Shown here: piece by piece, positions 1-9,232 of the stretch
How the letters are laid out: the number at the start of each line of letters is the position of its first letter
How positions within the stretch are numbered: the first letter of the stretch is position 1
Assembly (NCBI GenBank): GCA_029211145.1
Contig: JARGEQ010000040.1
Span: 1 to 64,000, forward strand
Source of the DNA: Marinimicrococcus flavescens
GTDB taxonomy: Bacteria; Pseudomonadota; Alphaproteobacteria; Geminicoccales; Geminicoccaceae
Direction: 5' to 3'
DNA length: 64,000 bases
Program-made: the position numbers and the translations under genes
The notes under the pieces: generated by a model
Told to the model about the DNA's origin: nothing
The model's database searches: none
Seen by the model: only the letters and a program-made list of their open reading frames with translations

Positions 1-41
1 TGAGACCGGATACGTTGGCGCAGACCGGACAGGACCAGCCT

Positions 42-424
42 TCAACCCTCTTGCAAACGGGGCGGGCCATATGTTCGCGTCAGGCCGTGACGGCGGGAGA
101 ACCGCTGCAGCGTGCCGTAGCCGAAACGGTGGCCGCGCTCGGCCAAGGCGGCGCGCAATTCCTCGGCAATTCCTCGGTGGTGATGTCCGGTGTCGCCGCC
201 AGCAGCTCGCCGATCAGCCCGCCCTGCGCCTCGATGCGCGCCGAGCGGCGGTCGCCGCCGAGCCGGCCGGGCCGCGCATCGCCCCGCGTCCGCTCCAGCG
301 CCCGCCACCGGCTCACGCTGGCCGCACTGACACCCAACCGCGCCGCCGCTGCGCGGTGATTGGCCCCCTCCGCCACCGCCTTGAGCACCCGTACCCGAAG
401 ATCGAGGGACAGCATTCTCGCCAT
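42..424 (-). pseudogene. IS630-family transposase N-terminal part, frameshifted remnant
   Basis: Read leftward from an ATG at 424, the product opens MARMLSLDLRVRVLKAVAEG and continues through LGVSAASVSRW and TPDITTEEL. This is the helix-turn-helix DNA-binding part (orfA) of IS630-type transposases. An exact 11-bp tandem duplication at 155-176 breaks the frame. Deleting one copy joins TTEEL to RAALAERGHRFGYGTLQRF, the expected continuation. That second frame stops at 42, after RLQEG, and no DDE catalytic domain follows before the window edge. The element is therefore both frameshifted and truncated as seen here. The family call is from motif recall; terminal inverted repeats were not identified. 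An orfB further left, outside the window, cannot be excluded. Confidence 0.75.
155..176. repeat. 11-bp exact tandem duplication that frameshifts the transposase remnant
   Basis: The unit gcaattcctcg occurs at 155-165 and again, unchanged, at 166-176. Eleven bases is not a multiple of three, so the duplication alone explains the switch of reading frame inside the IS630-type fragment. An exact copy implies a recent event or an assembly artefact. Confidence 0.9.
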
Positions 425-463
425 GCAAGCCGGCCTCCTCCCCCGGCCGACATCTTGAAGCAA

Positions 464-1215
464 AACTTCAGCTCGAAGGGAATCTCCCGCGATACAATCA
501 GCTGGGATAGCGCTCTAAAGGCGCCAGCAGGCCGCTCCCTCTCTCGCTTGTACCCACCGTGCCGCCGGGGCGAAGGAATTGCCGCTGTCTGAAATCCGGC
601 GGGTCGCATCCACCTGCCCTTCACGGGCTCGTCCCGATGCCGGAGCAGGCCCCGACCACACCGCCCGACGGCCCCTCTGCGCGCCACACCGGGATGCCGG
701 CAGCTCCCGCGCGCAAGCTCGCCCAACGCCGGAACGCAGCCCGCCACCCGGCACCCGCACCCGCACCCGCACCCGGATGGGCGAGCTGGACGGTTCTCCC
801 GGGAACGGCAAGCGGGAGCGGCTGCCTGTCGCCTGCCGGAGCCGCGGCTGGAGCGAGCTGGCGGAGCGCGCGAGCGGCTGCGGCTCCGGCGTCTCCCGGG
901 CCGCTGCGATCGGCTCCCGCACCAGGCCGCGCCGTGCGGGGCATGGAACAGCGGCAACCGGCACGGCGCGCAGGCTTGCGCATCCATATCCTCCGGGCCG
1001 CCGCCGGGATGACGGCTCGCTTTGCGAGGGGCGGGCCTGCTTCGTGCCGCGACATTGGGGTGGCGACGACCCCGCGCGGATCCGGCGGCTGACCCCACCG
1101 ACGACCCTGTCTCCGGCTCTCGCCCGTTTGCGGGTGCCAATGCCCGCGTGAGGGAGAGCCGGCCTCCCGCCCGGAGCGCAGCAGCAGCCCGGCGGGGGCG
1201 CCGCGGGCATGGGCC
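464..1215. other. Gene-free stretch with a hexanucleotide run
   Basis: No reading frame here resembles a protein family I know; frames open on several registers only because the DNA is GC-rich and stop-poor. The visible structure is a run of four GCACCC units at 751-774. The left part (about 464-540) lies upstream of the transposase start and may hold one end of the insertion element, but I could not define an inverted repeat. No promoter, terminator or RNA gene is recognisable. Confidence 0.5.
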
Positions 1216-2388
1216 TCAGCTGGCCGGCGCCGGCAGGCCCAGCAGGGCCGCGACCTGGGCCGGGTCGGCGCGCAGCCGCTCGTACTGGCTCTGCAGGAAG
1301 CGGAGCGTGTCGGGGGCATACCCGCCATTGCGCTCTCCCTTGCCGACGGTCTCCTCGGCGAGATCGAGCGCCATGCGCAGCATCAGGTAGTGCGGCGTGG
1401 CGAACCCGGCGCGCACGCACAGCGCCGCGAGATGGCGACGGTCGCTCTGGTAGAGAAGCTTGCGCAGCTGGGCTACCGGCATATCGACATGGAGCGCCAG
1501 GCCGATCTCGAGCCGCGCCACCTCGCCGTCGCGCAGGAAGCCCAGCAGGTCCTCGTGCGCGAGATCGCCGGCGAGGAAGCGCTCGCGCAGATGGGCCACC
1601 ACGCCGCGCTCGCCATGCTCGCGGGCGACGAGGTCGATGGTGCTGCGCTCGCGTACTGCCCGCATCAGGTTCTCGGCCGCATCGCGGCTTACCCGCCCGT
1701 CGCGCAGCAGCTCCCATTCGAGCTGGGCGCCGACCGCCTCGACCAGCTGCTCGACCAGCTCGTAGGGAAGCTCCGGGCGGCGCACCAGACGGCTGCGCAC
1801 CTCGCGGTCGGCCTGGAAGTCGTCGAGCACCCGCTGCAGCGCCCGGCCCGAGAGCTGCGCCCCCGCATTGCCGACGACCCGCGCCACCACCGGCTGATGA
1901 CCGGTCTCGACGAGCGCATCGCCGACCAGCTCGGACAGCCGCTCGCGGGCTGCCACCGCCAGGGCATACTGCATGGCGTTGGTGCGGACGATGTCCTCCA
2001 GATCCTCGTCCGCCAGCACGGGGCTACGCTCGAGCACCGGCCGGGCGACCTCGATATCGTCGCGGGCGAGGCGGCGCGCGACCTCGGCCGGCAGCTCGAC
2101 GCTACGCGAGACCGCCTCCGAAAGACTGCGCCTCACTTCCTTCTCGACGTCCCGCACGAGCAGCAGCAGGACCGCCTGGGCGATGTCCCGCTCGCCGCTC
2201 CGGCTCAGCGCGTCGAACTGGCGACCGAGCTTGGCGGCCACCTGCGCCCGCGCCTCCGGCGAGCGCCCGTTGCGCAGCGCCTCGACGTCGCTGATGTCCA
2301 ACACGGCCGCTCCGCCGGCCGCCATCTCGAGCTGCTGGCGCCGTACCGCGCTGCCAGCCCGCCCGTTCCGCTCCTGCGTCCCTGTCAT
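1216..2388 (-). CDS. DUF2336 family alpha-helical protein
   Basis: The 390-residue product from the ATG at 2388 matches the DUF2336 family, an alphaproteobacterial group of helical, HEAT-repeat-like proteins of uncertain function. It is rich in short charged helices, with recurrent patterns such as VARRLARDD and PVLADEDLEDIV, and has no signal peptide or membrane segment. The longer upstream reading frame (to 2694) is low-complexity and lies over the start of the divergent mmcB-like gene, so the ATG at 2388, in front of MTGTQERN, is preferred; a second ATG lies at 2325. It is divergent from the next gene with about 90 bp between starts. Function is not inferred beyond the family. Confidence 0.75.
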   Translation of the reverse strand: MTGTQERNGRAGSAVRRQQLEMAAGGAAVLDISDVEALRNGRSPEARAQVAAKLGRQFDALSRSGERDIAQAVLLLLVRDVEKEVRRSLSEAVSRSVELPAEVARRLARDDIEVARPVLERSPVLADEDLEDIVRTNAMQYALAVAARERLSELVGDALVETGHQPVVARVVGNAGAQLSGRALQRVLDDFQADREVRSRLVRRPELPYELVEQLVEAVGAQLEWELLRDGRVSRDAAENLMRAVRERSTIDLVAREHGERGVVAHLRERFLAGDLAHEDLLGFLRDGEVARLEIGLALHVDMPVAQLRKLLYQSDRRHLAALCVRAGFATPHYLMLRMALDLAEETVGKGERNGGYAPDTLRFLQSQYERLRADPAQVAALLGLPAPAS

Positions 2389-2476
2389 CTCGACGGACAC
2401 CCGTTTCCCTCGCTGCCGCTGGCCGATCGTCGAACCCTGCTGGCAGGCTAGCGCCGCGGGTCTTAAAAAACGCTTT

Positions 2477-2950
2477 ATGGATCTCTGCTCTTCCCCCGCG
2501 CCCGGCCGCGCCGACGTCACCAGTGGCGTACGCCGGGGCACCATGCGCCTGCTGGCCAGCCTCGGCCTGTCGCCGCTCGCCGAGGTGACGCTGCCCGGCG
2601 GCCGCCGTCTCGACCTCCTGGCGCTGGCCCGTGACGGCAGGCTGGTGGCGGTCGAGATCAAGAGCTGCCGGGACGACTTCCTGAGCGATTCCAAATGGCA
2701 GCTCTATCTGGACCATGCCGACGCGTTCTATTTCGCGGTGCCCGCCGACTTTCCGGCCGACCTGCTGCCGGCGGAGGAGGGGCTGATCGTTGCCGACCGC
2801 TTCCATGGCGAGATCCTGCGAGCCGCCCGCGAGCGGCCGCTGGCGGCAGCCCGGCGCCGGGCCCTCCTGCTGCGCTTCGGCCGGCTCGCCGCCGCCCGGC
2901 TGCACGGCGTGACGGATCCGGACGCGCGGCTCGGGGATCTCCGGGCATAG
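2477..2950 (+). CDS. mmcB: MmcB family DNA repair protein
   Basis: The 157-residue product belongs to the MmcB family, alphaproteobacterial proteins linked to damage-inducible DNA repair. A PD-(D/E)XK-like nuclease signature is visible: Asp46 in GGRRLDLLAL, then Glu60 and Lys62 in VAVEIKSCRDDF. The following SDSKWQLYLDHADAFYFAVP is characteristic of the family. The start is the ATG at 2477, just after the AT-rich stretch tcttaaaaaacgcttt; no strong ribosome-binding site is seen. It is divergent from the DUF2336 gene and about 185 bp from the convergent end of nudC. A LexA-type box was not identified. Confidence 0.85.
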   Translation: MDLCSSPAPGRADVTSGVRRGTMRLLASLGLSPLAEVTLPGGRRLDLLALARDGRLVAVEIKSCRDDFLSDSKWQLYLDHADAFYFAVPADFPADLLPAEEGLIVADRFHGEILRAARERPLAAARRRALLLRFGRLAAARLHGVTDPDARLGDLRA

Positions 2951-3134
2951 AACCGGCCGCGGCGCGAACCCCGGCTGCCCTTCATCATGGGGCAAGGAAC
3001 AGGCGGCAGGCTCGCGATCCCGCCCCCTGCAGCGCGGGCGGGAAAGGAGCGCTTCGCCATGAACGGTGATGCCTGCATCCGGAAGCGGGGCGCCGGATCG
3101 CCTTCCTCGCAGGCCGACAGGGCCTCGGCCGCGC

Positions 3135-4022
3135 TCAGCCCTCGGCGAGCCACTCCTCGATCAGGAAACGGGCGATACTGTCCTCGGACGGCAGGCGGAC
3201 CGGACGCCGGGCCGGCTGGGCCAGTTCGGCGCGGCTGAACCAGCGGGCGTCCTCGATCTCCTCCGGGTCGATGCGGATCGCCTCGCTGCGCGCCTCGGCG
3301 CGAAAACCCAGCATGAGCGACTGCGGAAAGGGCCAGGGCTGCGAGGAACGGTAGACCGGCCGCTCGACGAGAATGCCGACCTCCTCCATGACCTCGCGCG
3401 CAAGACACTCCTCCAGCGTCTCGCCCGGCTCCACGAAGCCCGCGAGGGTCGAGTACATGCCCTCGGGGAAGCGCCCCGCCCGGCCCAGCACGCAGTGCTC
3501 GCCACGGGTGACGAGCACGATCACCGCGGGGTCGGTGCGCGGGAACACGGTGCGCTCGCATGGATCGCAGCGGCGCGCATGGCCGGCCTCGACGGCGCGC
3601 GTCGGCGCGCCGCAGGCGCCGCAAAAGCGGTGACCCTCGTGCCAGTGGCGCAGCGCCCGCGCCAGGGCCAGAAGGCCCGCCTCGGCCGTCGGCAGCAAGA
3701 GGCCCACCGAGCGCAGCTCGACGAAGCGGCGCAGCGAAGGCGGCGGCGGCAGGTCGACGGCGAAGTGCGGCGCGCCCTCGTGGATTCCCAGAAAGACCGC
3801 CTCATCGGGCAGCTCTGCCGCGATCTCGCCCAGGCGCAGCGCCCTCAGGCGCGGCGCCTCCTCGGGCCCGTCCACCGGCACGGCGAGGCCGGAGAGGAAC
3901 ACGATCCGCGTCTGGGGATCCCGGCGGCAGGCCTCGAGCCAGGCGGCGTCGCGGCGTCGCAGGGCGGCGCGGTCGAAGGCGGCACCGGAATAGACGTGCG
4001 GCGGGCTCGGAGGTCTGAGCAT
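3135..4022 (-). CDS. nudC: NAD(+) diphosphatase, Nudix family (NudC)
   Basis: The 295-residue enzyme should hydrolyse NAD(H) to NMN(H) and AMP and may remove NAD caps from RNA, as known for the family. A zinc ribbon uses Cys134, Cys137, Cys152 and Cys155 (FCGACG, RRCDPCE). The Nudix box spans about residues 195-217, starting GFVEPGETLEECLARE and ending VMEEVGI. The NudC-specific SQPWPFPQS motif follows at about 227-235. The ATG at 4022 is preferred over an in-frame TTG at 4046 because an AGGA sits about 10 nt upstream and the protein then has the usual N-terminus. Transcribed away from the SRP RNA gene. Confidence 0.92.
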   Translation of the reverse strand: MLRPPSPPHVYSGAAFDRAALRRRDAAWLEACRRDPQTRIVFLSGLAVPVDGPEEAPRLRALRLGEIAAELPDEAVFLGIHEGAPHFAVDLPPPPSLRRFVELRSVGLLLPTAEAGLLALARALRHWHEGHRFCGACGAPTRAVEAGHARRCDPCERTVFPRTDPAVIVLVTRGEHCVLGRAGRFPEGMYSTLAGFVEPGETLEECLAREVMEEVGILVERPVYRSSQPWPFPQSLMLGFRAEARSEAIRIDPEEIEDARWFSRAELAQPARRPVRLPSEDSIARFLIEEWLAEG

Positions 4023-4124
4023 GGAGATTCGTCCTGGATTGGCCAAAGCGCGCGGCCTGCGGCACTTTCCGGCATGCTGCGGTCTTGCGCAAGGCGGCTC
4101 CAGGGCCGATATTGCGGGCAGGAA

Positions 4125-4212
4125 GGCTGGCGGCGGACGGTGCTCTCGCCAACCCGGTCAGGTCCGGAAGGAAGCAGCCGTAACGAGCTTCGCATCGGGT
4201 CGTCCGCCAGTC
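4125..4212 (+). ncRNA. ffs: Signal recognition particle RNA, small bacterial 4.5S type
   Basis: The highly conserved SRP domain-IV signature ggtcaggtccggaaggaagc lies at about 4158-4177. The flanks ggcggacg (4132-4139) and cgtccgcc (4201-4208) are perfectly complementary and close the hairpin, with further pairing outside. The RNA binds Ffh and targets nascent membrane proteins to FtsY. Its position just upstream of dnaX is a recurrent bacterial arrangement. The exact ends are estimated from the helix. Confidence 0.92.
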
Positions 4213-4256
4213 TTCCGCCTCCTCTCCCCTTCCTCGCCCGGTTCCCGACGCGCCCC

Positions 4257-5987
4257 ATGGACAGTTCTGCGGTTCCGCAAGCCTATCGCGTGCTCGCGCG
4301 CAGCTACCGTCCGACCCGGCTCTCGGAGCTGATCGGCCAGGAAGCGCTCGTGCGGACGCTGGGCAATGCCCTGGCCTCCGGCCGGGTGGCGCACGCCTTT
4401 CTGCTCTCCGGCATCCGCGGCGTGGGCAAGACCACCACCGCCCGGATCATCGCCCGCGGCCTCAACTGCACCGGCCCCGACGGCCAGGGCGGCCCCACCG
4501 CCGAGCCCTGCGGCCGGTGCCCCTCGTGCCTCGCCATGGCGCAGGAGCGGCCGATCGACGTGATCGAGATGGATGCCGCGACCCGCACCGGCATCGACGA
4601 CATCCGCGAGATCGTGGACAGCGTGCGCTACGCCCCGGCGGCGTCGCGCTACAAGGTCTACATCATCGACGAGGTGCACATGCTCTCCGAGAAGGCCTTC
4701 AACGGCCTTCTCAAGACCCTCGAAGAGCCGCCGCCGCACGCCAAGTTCATCTTCGCCACCACCGAGGCGCGCAAGGTTCCGGTCACGGTTCTCTCGCGCT
4801 GCCAGCGCTTCGACCTGCGGCGCGTCGAGCCCGAGGGCCTGGCGGCGCACCTGGCAGCTATCTGCGCGCGGGAGAAGGTGACCGTCGAGCCGGCGGCCCT
4901 GGCGCTCGTCGCCGCCGCCGCCGAGGGCTCGGTGCGCGACAGTCTCTCGCTGCTCGACCAGGCGATCGCGCTGGGTGGCGGCGAGGTCGGCGAGGCGCTG
5001 GTCCAGGAGATGCTGGGCCTGGGCGACCGCGCGCGGATCGTCGAGCTGCTCGACACCGTCCTCGAGGGCGACGCCGGCGAGGCGCTCGACCGGTTCGGCG
5101 CGCTCTACGGGCTGGGCGCCGATCCGGCCGCGGTGCTGCAGGACCTGCTGGGCCTCGTCCATACACTGAGCCGGCTCGCCGCCGGTGCGCCGCCCGGCGA
5201 GAGCGGCACCGCGCTGGGGCCGAGCCTGCTCGAGAAGCTGCGCGTCATGGCGGGGCAGCTCTCCCTGCCGGTGCTGGCGCGCGCCTGGCAGATCCTTCTC
5301 AAGGGTCTCGAGGAGGTACGCAGCGCCCCGGGGGCGCTGGCCGCCGGCGAGATGGTGCTGCTGCGCCTGGCGTGCGTCAGCGACCTGCCGCCGCCGGGCG
5401 AGATCGCGCGGCTGCTGCGCGGCGGCGGCGCCCTGCCTTCAGGGACCGCGCCGGCCGGAACGCGAAGCGAGCCGCCTGCCGGCCGTGCCACGGCGCCGGC
5501 GCTGCAGGCCGGCGGCCAGGCCACGGCGCGGCAGATGGCGGCACCCGTGCCGCAGCCCGCCCGGCAGGCGGCGCCGCGCGACGCCGTGCCGGAAAGCTTC
5601 GAGGAGATGATCGCCCTGCTGCGCCGGAGCGGCGAGAAGCCCCTTGCCGCCTTCCTCCACGGCGGTGCGCGGGTGATCCGCTTCGAGCCGGGCCGCATCG
5701 AGTTCCGCCCCGCCCCGGGCCTGCCCCCCGACGTGGCCAGCCGGCTCGCCGAGGCCGCGACGCGGATCACCGGGCGGCGCTGGATCGTGGCGCTGGGCCA
5801 GGCCCCGGGCGAGCCCACCATGGCGGAGCGCGAGCAGGCGGCAAAGCAGGCGCGGATCGAGGCGCTTGCCGGAGAGGACGCGATGCGCCGGGTGCTGGAA
5901 GCCTTCCCCGGCTCGGCCATCATCGACGTACGCCCGGTCTCGGACGAGACCGATCATCACGACATGCAACGGGATCAGCAGGCATGA
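4257..5987 (+). CDS. dnaX: DNA polymerase III subunit gamma/tau
   Basis: The 576-residue clamp-loader ATPase shows Walker A GIRGVGKTT at residues 52-60 and zinc-binding cysteines at 71, 85, 88 and 91. Walker B is IIDEVHM at about 137-142, and the sensor/arginine-finger segment VLSRCQRFDLRR lies near 178. The C-terminal half is proline/alanine-rich, then folds into a domain ending near RWIVALGQAPGE, as in tau. The start is placed at MDSSAVPQAYRVLARSYRP, whose conserved YRVLARxYRP opens the family. No A-rich slippery heptamer is visible, so there is no sign of a programmed frameshift to gamma. It overlaps the next start by ATGA. Confidence 0.95.
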   Translation: MDSSAVPQAYRVLARSYRPTRLSELIGQEALVRTLGNALASGRVAHAFLLSGIRGVGKTTTARIIARGLNCTGPDGQGGPTAEPCGRCPSCLAMAQERPIDVIEMDAATRTGIDDIREIVDSVRYAPAASRYKVYIIDEVHMLSEKAFNGLLKTLEEPPPHAKFIFATTEARKVPVTVLSRCQRFDLRRVEPEGLAAHLAAICAREKVTVEPAALALVAAAAEGSVRDSLSLLDQAIALGGGEVGEALVQEMLGLGDRARIVELLDTVLEGDAGEALDRFGALYGLGADPAAVLQDLLGLVHTLSRLAAGAPPGESGTALGPSLLEKLRVMAGQLSLPVLARAWQILLKGLEEVRSAPGALAAGEMVLLRLACVSDLPPPGEIARLLRGGGALPSGTAPAGTRSEPPAGRATAPALQAGGQATARQMAAPVPQPARQAAPRDAVPESFEEMIALLRRSGEKPLAAFLHGGARVIRFEPGRIEFRPAPGLPPDVASRLAEAATRITGRRWIVALGQAPGEPTMAEREQAAKQARIEALAGEDAMRRVLEAFPGSAIIDVRPVSDETDHHDMQRDQQA

Positions 5988-6307
5988 AGAATCTCTCCAA
6001 CATGCTCAAGGAGGCGCAAAAGCTTCAGCAGCGCATGGGCGAGATGCAGCAAAAGCTCGCCGAGACGGAGATGGAGGGCCAGTCCGGCGGCGGCCTGGTC
6101 ACGGTCACCCTGAACGGCAAGGGCGAGATGCGCGGCATCAAGATCGACAAGTCGCTGGCCGATCCCGAGGAGATGGAGATCCTCGAGGATCTGGTGGTGG
6201 CCGCCACCAACGACGCCAAGGCCAAGATCGATGCCCATCTCCAGGCCGAGATGGGTAAGCTCGCCGGCGGCATGCCGCTGCCTCCGGGCATGAAGCTGCC
6301 GTTCTGA
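5984..6307 (+). CDS. ybaB: YbaB/EbfC family nucleoid-associated protein
   Basis: The 107-residue product, [20 protein letters not shown]..., has the long N-terminal helix and the [17 protein letters not shown] beta strand of the YbaB/EbfC fold, followed by [14 protein letters not shown]. These small dimeric proteins bind DNA and are almost always encoded between dnaX and recR, as here. The ATG overlaps the dnaX stop (ATGA), so translation is probably coupled. The methionine/proline-rich tail [13 protein letters not shown] is usual for the family. Confidence 0.94.
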   Translation: MKNLSNMLKEAQKLQQRMGEMQQKLAETEMEGQSGGGLVTVTLNGKGEMRGIKIDKSLADPEEMEILEDLVVAATNDAKAKIDAHLQAEMGKLAGGMPLPPGMKLPF

Positions 6308-6339
6308 GGAGCGGCTCGCCGGCAGGGCGCCCCTGAGCC

Positions 6340-6936
6340 ATGGCCGCACCGGAGATCGAAAAGCTGATCCGCCTCTTCGGGCGGCTGCCGGGCCTGGGGC
6401 CGCGCTCCTCGCAGCGCGCCGTCCTGGCGCTCCTCAAGCGGCGCGAGACCCTGCTGGCGCCGCTGCTCCAGGCCCTCGAGGAGACCGCGCGGGCGGCGCG
6501 AAGCTGCAGCCGCTGCGGCAATCTCGACACCCGCGATCCCTGCGGCCTGTGCACCGACCCGCGGCGCGAGGAGCATGCGCTCCTGGTGGTCGAGGCGGTC
6601 GAGGACCTCTGGGCGATGGAGCGGGCGGGCAGCTTTCGCGGCCGCTACCATGTGCTGGGCGGCACCCTCTCGGCCGCCGACGCGGTGGGCCCCGAGGAGC
6701 TCGGCATCGACCGGCTTTTGGGGCGGATCGCGACGGAGAAGATGGAGGAGGTCATCCTGGCCCTCTCCGCCACGGTCGACGGCCAGACCACCGCCCATTA
6801 TCTCGCCGAGCGGCTGCGCCCGCTCCCCGTCCGGGTGACCCGGCTGGGCTATGGGGTTCCGGTCGGCGGCGAGCTCAACTATCTGGACGAAGGGACCCTC
6901 GCCGCGGCGCTGCGCTCGCGCCAGCCGGTGGGCTGA
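6340..6936 (+). CDS. recR: Recombination mediator RecR
   Basis: The 198-residue protein acts with RecO/RecF in loading RecA at gaps. Visible parts in order: an N-terminal helix-hairpin-helix region ([16 protein letters not shown]), a zinc finger with CSRCGN and CGLC at about 55-70, a Toprim domain starting [15 protein letters not shown], and the C-terminal [20 protein letters not shown] motif. Length is normal. It is third in the dnaX-ybaB-recR operon, 32 bp after ybaB. Confidence 0.96.
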   Translation: MAAPEIEKLIRLFGRLPGLGPRSSQRAVLALLKRRETLLAPLLQALEETARAARSCSRCGNLDTRDPCGLCTDPRREEHALLVVEAVEDLWAMERAGSFRGRYHVLGGTLSAADAVGPEELGIDRLLGRIATEKMEEVILALSATVDGQTTAHYLAERLRPLPVRVTRLGYGVPVGGELNYLDEGTLAAALRSRQPVG

Positions 6937-6996
6937 GGCTCTCTCCCGGCCGCCGGCAGGACGCCGCGGCCACCATGAAGGCGCTGGAAGCTCTAG

Positions 6997-7509
6997 ATGG
7001 CTATCTTGCAGATTCTCGAGGTGCCCGAGCCGGTGCTCAAGAAGCCGGCCGCCCCCGTCAAGGCGGTCGACGACGCGCTGCGCCGGCTCATGGACGACAT
7101 GCTGGAGACCATGTACGCGGCCCCCGGCATCGGCCTCGCCGCTCCCCAGATCGGCGTGTCGCGGCGGGTGATCGTGGTGGATGTCAGCCGCGAGAACGAG
7201 CCGGACGCCCCCTTGCGGCTCTGCAATCCCGAGATCCTGTGGCGCTCGGAGGAGGAGGAGATCGCCGAGGAGGGCTGCCTCAGCCTGCCCGACCAGTATG
7301 GCGAGGTGAGGCGCCCGGCCATGGTGCGGGTGCGCTATCTCGACGAGGCCGGCAAGAGCCGCGAGATCGAGGCCGCCGGCCTGCTGGGGCGCTGCCTGCA
7401 GCACGAGATCGACCATCTCGACGGCATCCTCTTCACCGATCATCTGACGCCGCTCAAGCGCAACATGATCCTGCGCAAGCTGGCCAAGTCGCGCCGTCTG
7501 CGCGCCTGA
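6997..7509 (+). CDS. def: Peptide deformylase
   Basis: The 170-residue metalloenzyme removes the formyl group from nascent proteins. All three signature motifs are present: [18 protein letters not shown] (metal-ligand Cys) and QHEIDHLDG (HEXXH). It starts at ATG 6997 with GGAAG about 7 nt upstream. It is followed by fmt and truA on the same strand; def-fmt pairing couples addition and removal of the formyl group. Confidence 0.96.
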   Translation: MAILQILEVPEPVLKKPAAPVKAVDDALRRLMDDMLETMYAAPGIGLAAPQIGVSRRVIVVDVSRENEPDAPLRLCNPEILWRSEEEEIAEEGCLSLPDQYGEVRRPAMVRVRYLDEAGKSREIEAAGLLGRCLQHEIDHLDGILFTDHLTPLKRNMILRKLAKSRRLRA

Positions 7510-7538
7510 ACGCACCGCGCCCCGGGAGAAACGAAGTC

Positions 7539-8459
7539 TTGAGCCTGCGCCTCGTCGTCATGGGGACCGCGGCCTTCACCGTGCCCAGCCTCGAGCTGCT
7601 GGCGCGCGGGCCGCACCGCGTCCTCGCCGTCTATACCCAGCCGCCGCGCCCGGCCGGGCGCGGCCACAAGGAGCGCCGCACCGCCGTCCACGAGTCGGCG
7701 CTGCGCCTGGGCCTCGAGGTGCTGACGCCGGGCAGCCTGCGCGGCGTCGAGGCGCAGGAGATCTTCCGCAGCCACGCCGCCGATCTGGCGGTGGTCGGCG
7801 CCTACGGGCTCCTCCTGCCCCGCCCCGTCCTGGAGGCGCCCCGGCTCGGCTGTATCAACCTGCATGCCTCGCTGCTGCCGCGCTGGCGCGGTGCGGCGCC
7901 CATCCAGCGGGCCATCATGGCAGGCGACGAGGAGAGCGGCGTCAGCATCTTCCAGATGGAAGAAGGGCTCGACACCGGCCCGGTCTATGCCATGGAGCCG
8001 GTGCCGATCGGCCCGCAGACAACCGCCGGTGATCTTCACGACCGGCTCGCCGCCACCGCGGCGGCGATGCTGCCCGGCGTGCTGGAGGGGCTCGAGGCCG
8101 GCACGCTCCGGGCGGTGCCGCAGCCGGAGCAGGGCGTGATCTACGCCCACAAGATCAGGAAGGAGGAGGCGCGGCTCGATCTGGCACGCGATGCGGTCGA
8201 GCTGGACCGGCAGATCCGCGCCTTCTCGCCGACGCCGGGAAGCTGGTGCGAGGCCCGCGGCGAGCGGCTGCTGCTGCTCGAGGCGGAGCCGGTGGACGGC
8301 AGCGGCGAGCCGGGCACCGTCCTGGAGCGGCCGCTCACCGTCGCCTGCGGGCGGGGTGCGCTGCGCGTCACCAGGGTCCAGCGGGCCGGCCGCCGGCCGA
8401 TGAGCGCCGAGGAGCTGCAGCGCGGCTTTGCCCTGCCCCCCGGCACGCGGCTCGGCTGA
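7539..8459 (+). CDS. fmt: Methionyl-tRNA formyltransferase
   Basis: The 306-residue enzyme transfers a formyl group from 10-formyl-THF to initiator Met-tRNA. The N-terminal Rossmann domain contains [18 protein letters not shown] (folate site and catalytic region) and [10 protein letters not shown]; the C-terminal OB-like domain includes [16 protein letters not shown]. The start is the TTG at 7539: it gives (M)[15 protein letters not shown], the usual family opening, and a GGGAG lies about 10 nt upstream, whereas the next ATG (7560) would delete the first strand. Length is typical. Confidence 0.94.
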   Translation: MSLRLVVMGTAAFTVPSLELLARGPHRVLAVYTQPPRPAGRGHKERRTAVHESALRLGLEVLTPGSLRGVEAQEIFRSHAADLAVVGAYGLLLPRPVLEAPRLGCINLHASLLPRWRGAAPIQRAIMAGDEESGVSIFQMEEGLDTGPVYAMEPVPIGPQTTAGDLHDRLAATAAAMLPGVLEGLEAGTLRAVPQPEQGVIYAHKIRKEEARLDLARDAVELDRQIRAFSPTPGSWCEARGERLLLLEAEPVDGSGEPGTVLERPLTVACGRGALRVTRVQRAGRRPMSAEELQRGFALPPGTRLG

Positions 8460-8461
8460 GC

Positions 8462-9223
8462 ATGTACCGCTACCGCCTGACCATCGAATATGACGGCACG
8501 CCGTTCGGCGGCTGGCAGCGCCAGAACAACGCGCCCTCGATCCAGGCGGCTCTCGAGGAGGCGTTCGCGCGCTTTGCCGGCGAGCGGCCGCTGGTGGTCG
8601 GCGCGGGGCGTACCGATGCCGGCGTGCATGCGCTGGCCCAGGTGGCGCATGTCGATCTCCAGCGCCGCTGGCGGCCCGACCGGCTGGTGGCGGCGCTCAA
8701 CGCCCATCTGCGGCCGCAGCCGGTGGCGGTGCTCGAGGCGCGGCTCGCCGGCGAGGGCTTTCATGCCCGCTTCTCGGCCCGCGAGCGCCGCTATGTCTAT
8801 CGCATCCTCAACCGCCGCGCGCCGGCGGCCCTGGAGGCGGCGCGCGTCTGGCACGTGCCGGCGCCGCTCGCCAGCGAGCACATGCAGGAGGCGGCCCAGG
8901 CGCTGGTCGGCCGGAACGACTTCACCAGCTTTCGCAGCAGCGAGTGCCAGGCCGCCTCGCCGCTCAGGACGCTGGACCTGCTCCATGTCCGCCGCGCCGG
9001 CGATCTCATCGAGATCCACGCCGCCGCGCGCTCGTTCCTGCACCATCAGGTCCGCAACATCGCGGGCTCGCTCAAGCTGGTCGGCGAGGGCCGCCGATCG
9101 ATCGGCTGGATAAGCGAGGCGCTCGCCGCCCGCGACCGCAGCGCCGCCGGGCCCACCGCACCGGCGCAGGGGCTTTTCCTCGTGGGCGTCGGCTATCCCG
9201 TGGAGCCGCTGTCGGCGTCGTGA
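8462..9223 (+). CDS. truA: tRNA pseudouridine(38-40) synthase TruA
   Basis: The 253-residue enzyme isomerises uridines 38-40 of the tRNA anticodon arm. The catalytic Asp52 lies in [12 protein letters not shown], preceded by the FGGWQRQ motif; [14 protein letters not shown] is the conserved C-terminal core. The ATG follows the fmt stop by 2 nt, so the genes are probably co-transcribed. It ends 9 bp from a convergent gene. Confidence 0.95.
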   Translation: MYRYRLTIEYDGTPFGGWQRQNNAPSIQAALEEAFARFAGERPLVVGAGRTDAGVHALAQVAHVDLQRRWRPDRLVAALNAHLRPQPVAVLEARLAGEGFHARFSARERRYVYRILNRRAPAALEAARVWHVPAPLASEHMQEAAQALVGRNDFTSFRSSECQAASPLRTLDLLHVRRAGDLIEIHAAARSFLHHQVRNIAGSLKLVGEGRRSIGWISEALAARDRSAAGPTAPAQGLFLVGVGYPVEPLSAS

Positions 9224-9232
9224 GACGCAGGC

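Noticed and set aside
751..774. GCACCC run as a possible CRISPR or origin iteron
   Set aside because: Only four short units without spacers or DnaA boxes; a simple microsatellite.
515..1717. Long minus-strand frame across the gene-free stretch into the DUF2336 gene
   Set aside because: Low-complexity Arg/Ala/Gly product overlapping a supported gene in another frame; no start signal.
4257..5987. Programmed frameshift in dnaX producing a separate gamma subunit
   Set aside because: No A-rich slippery sequence with downstream stop is visible; a single product is assumed.
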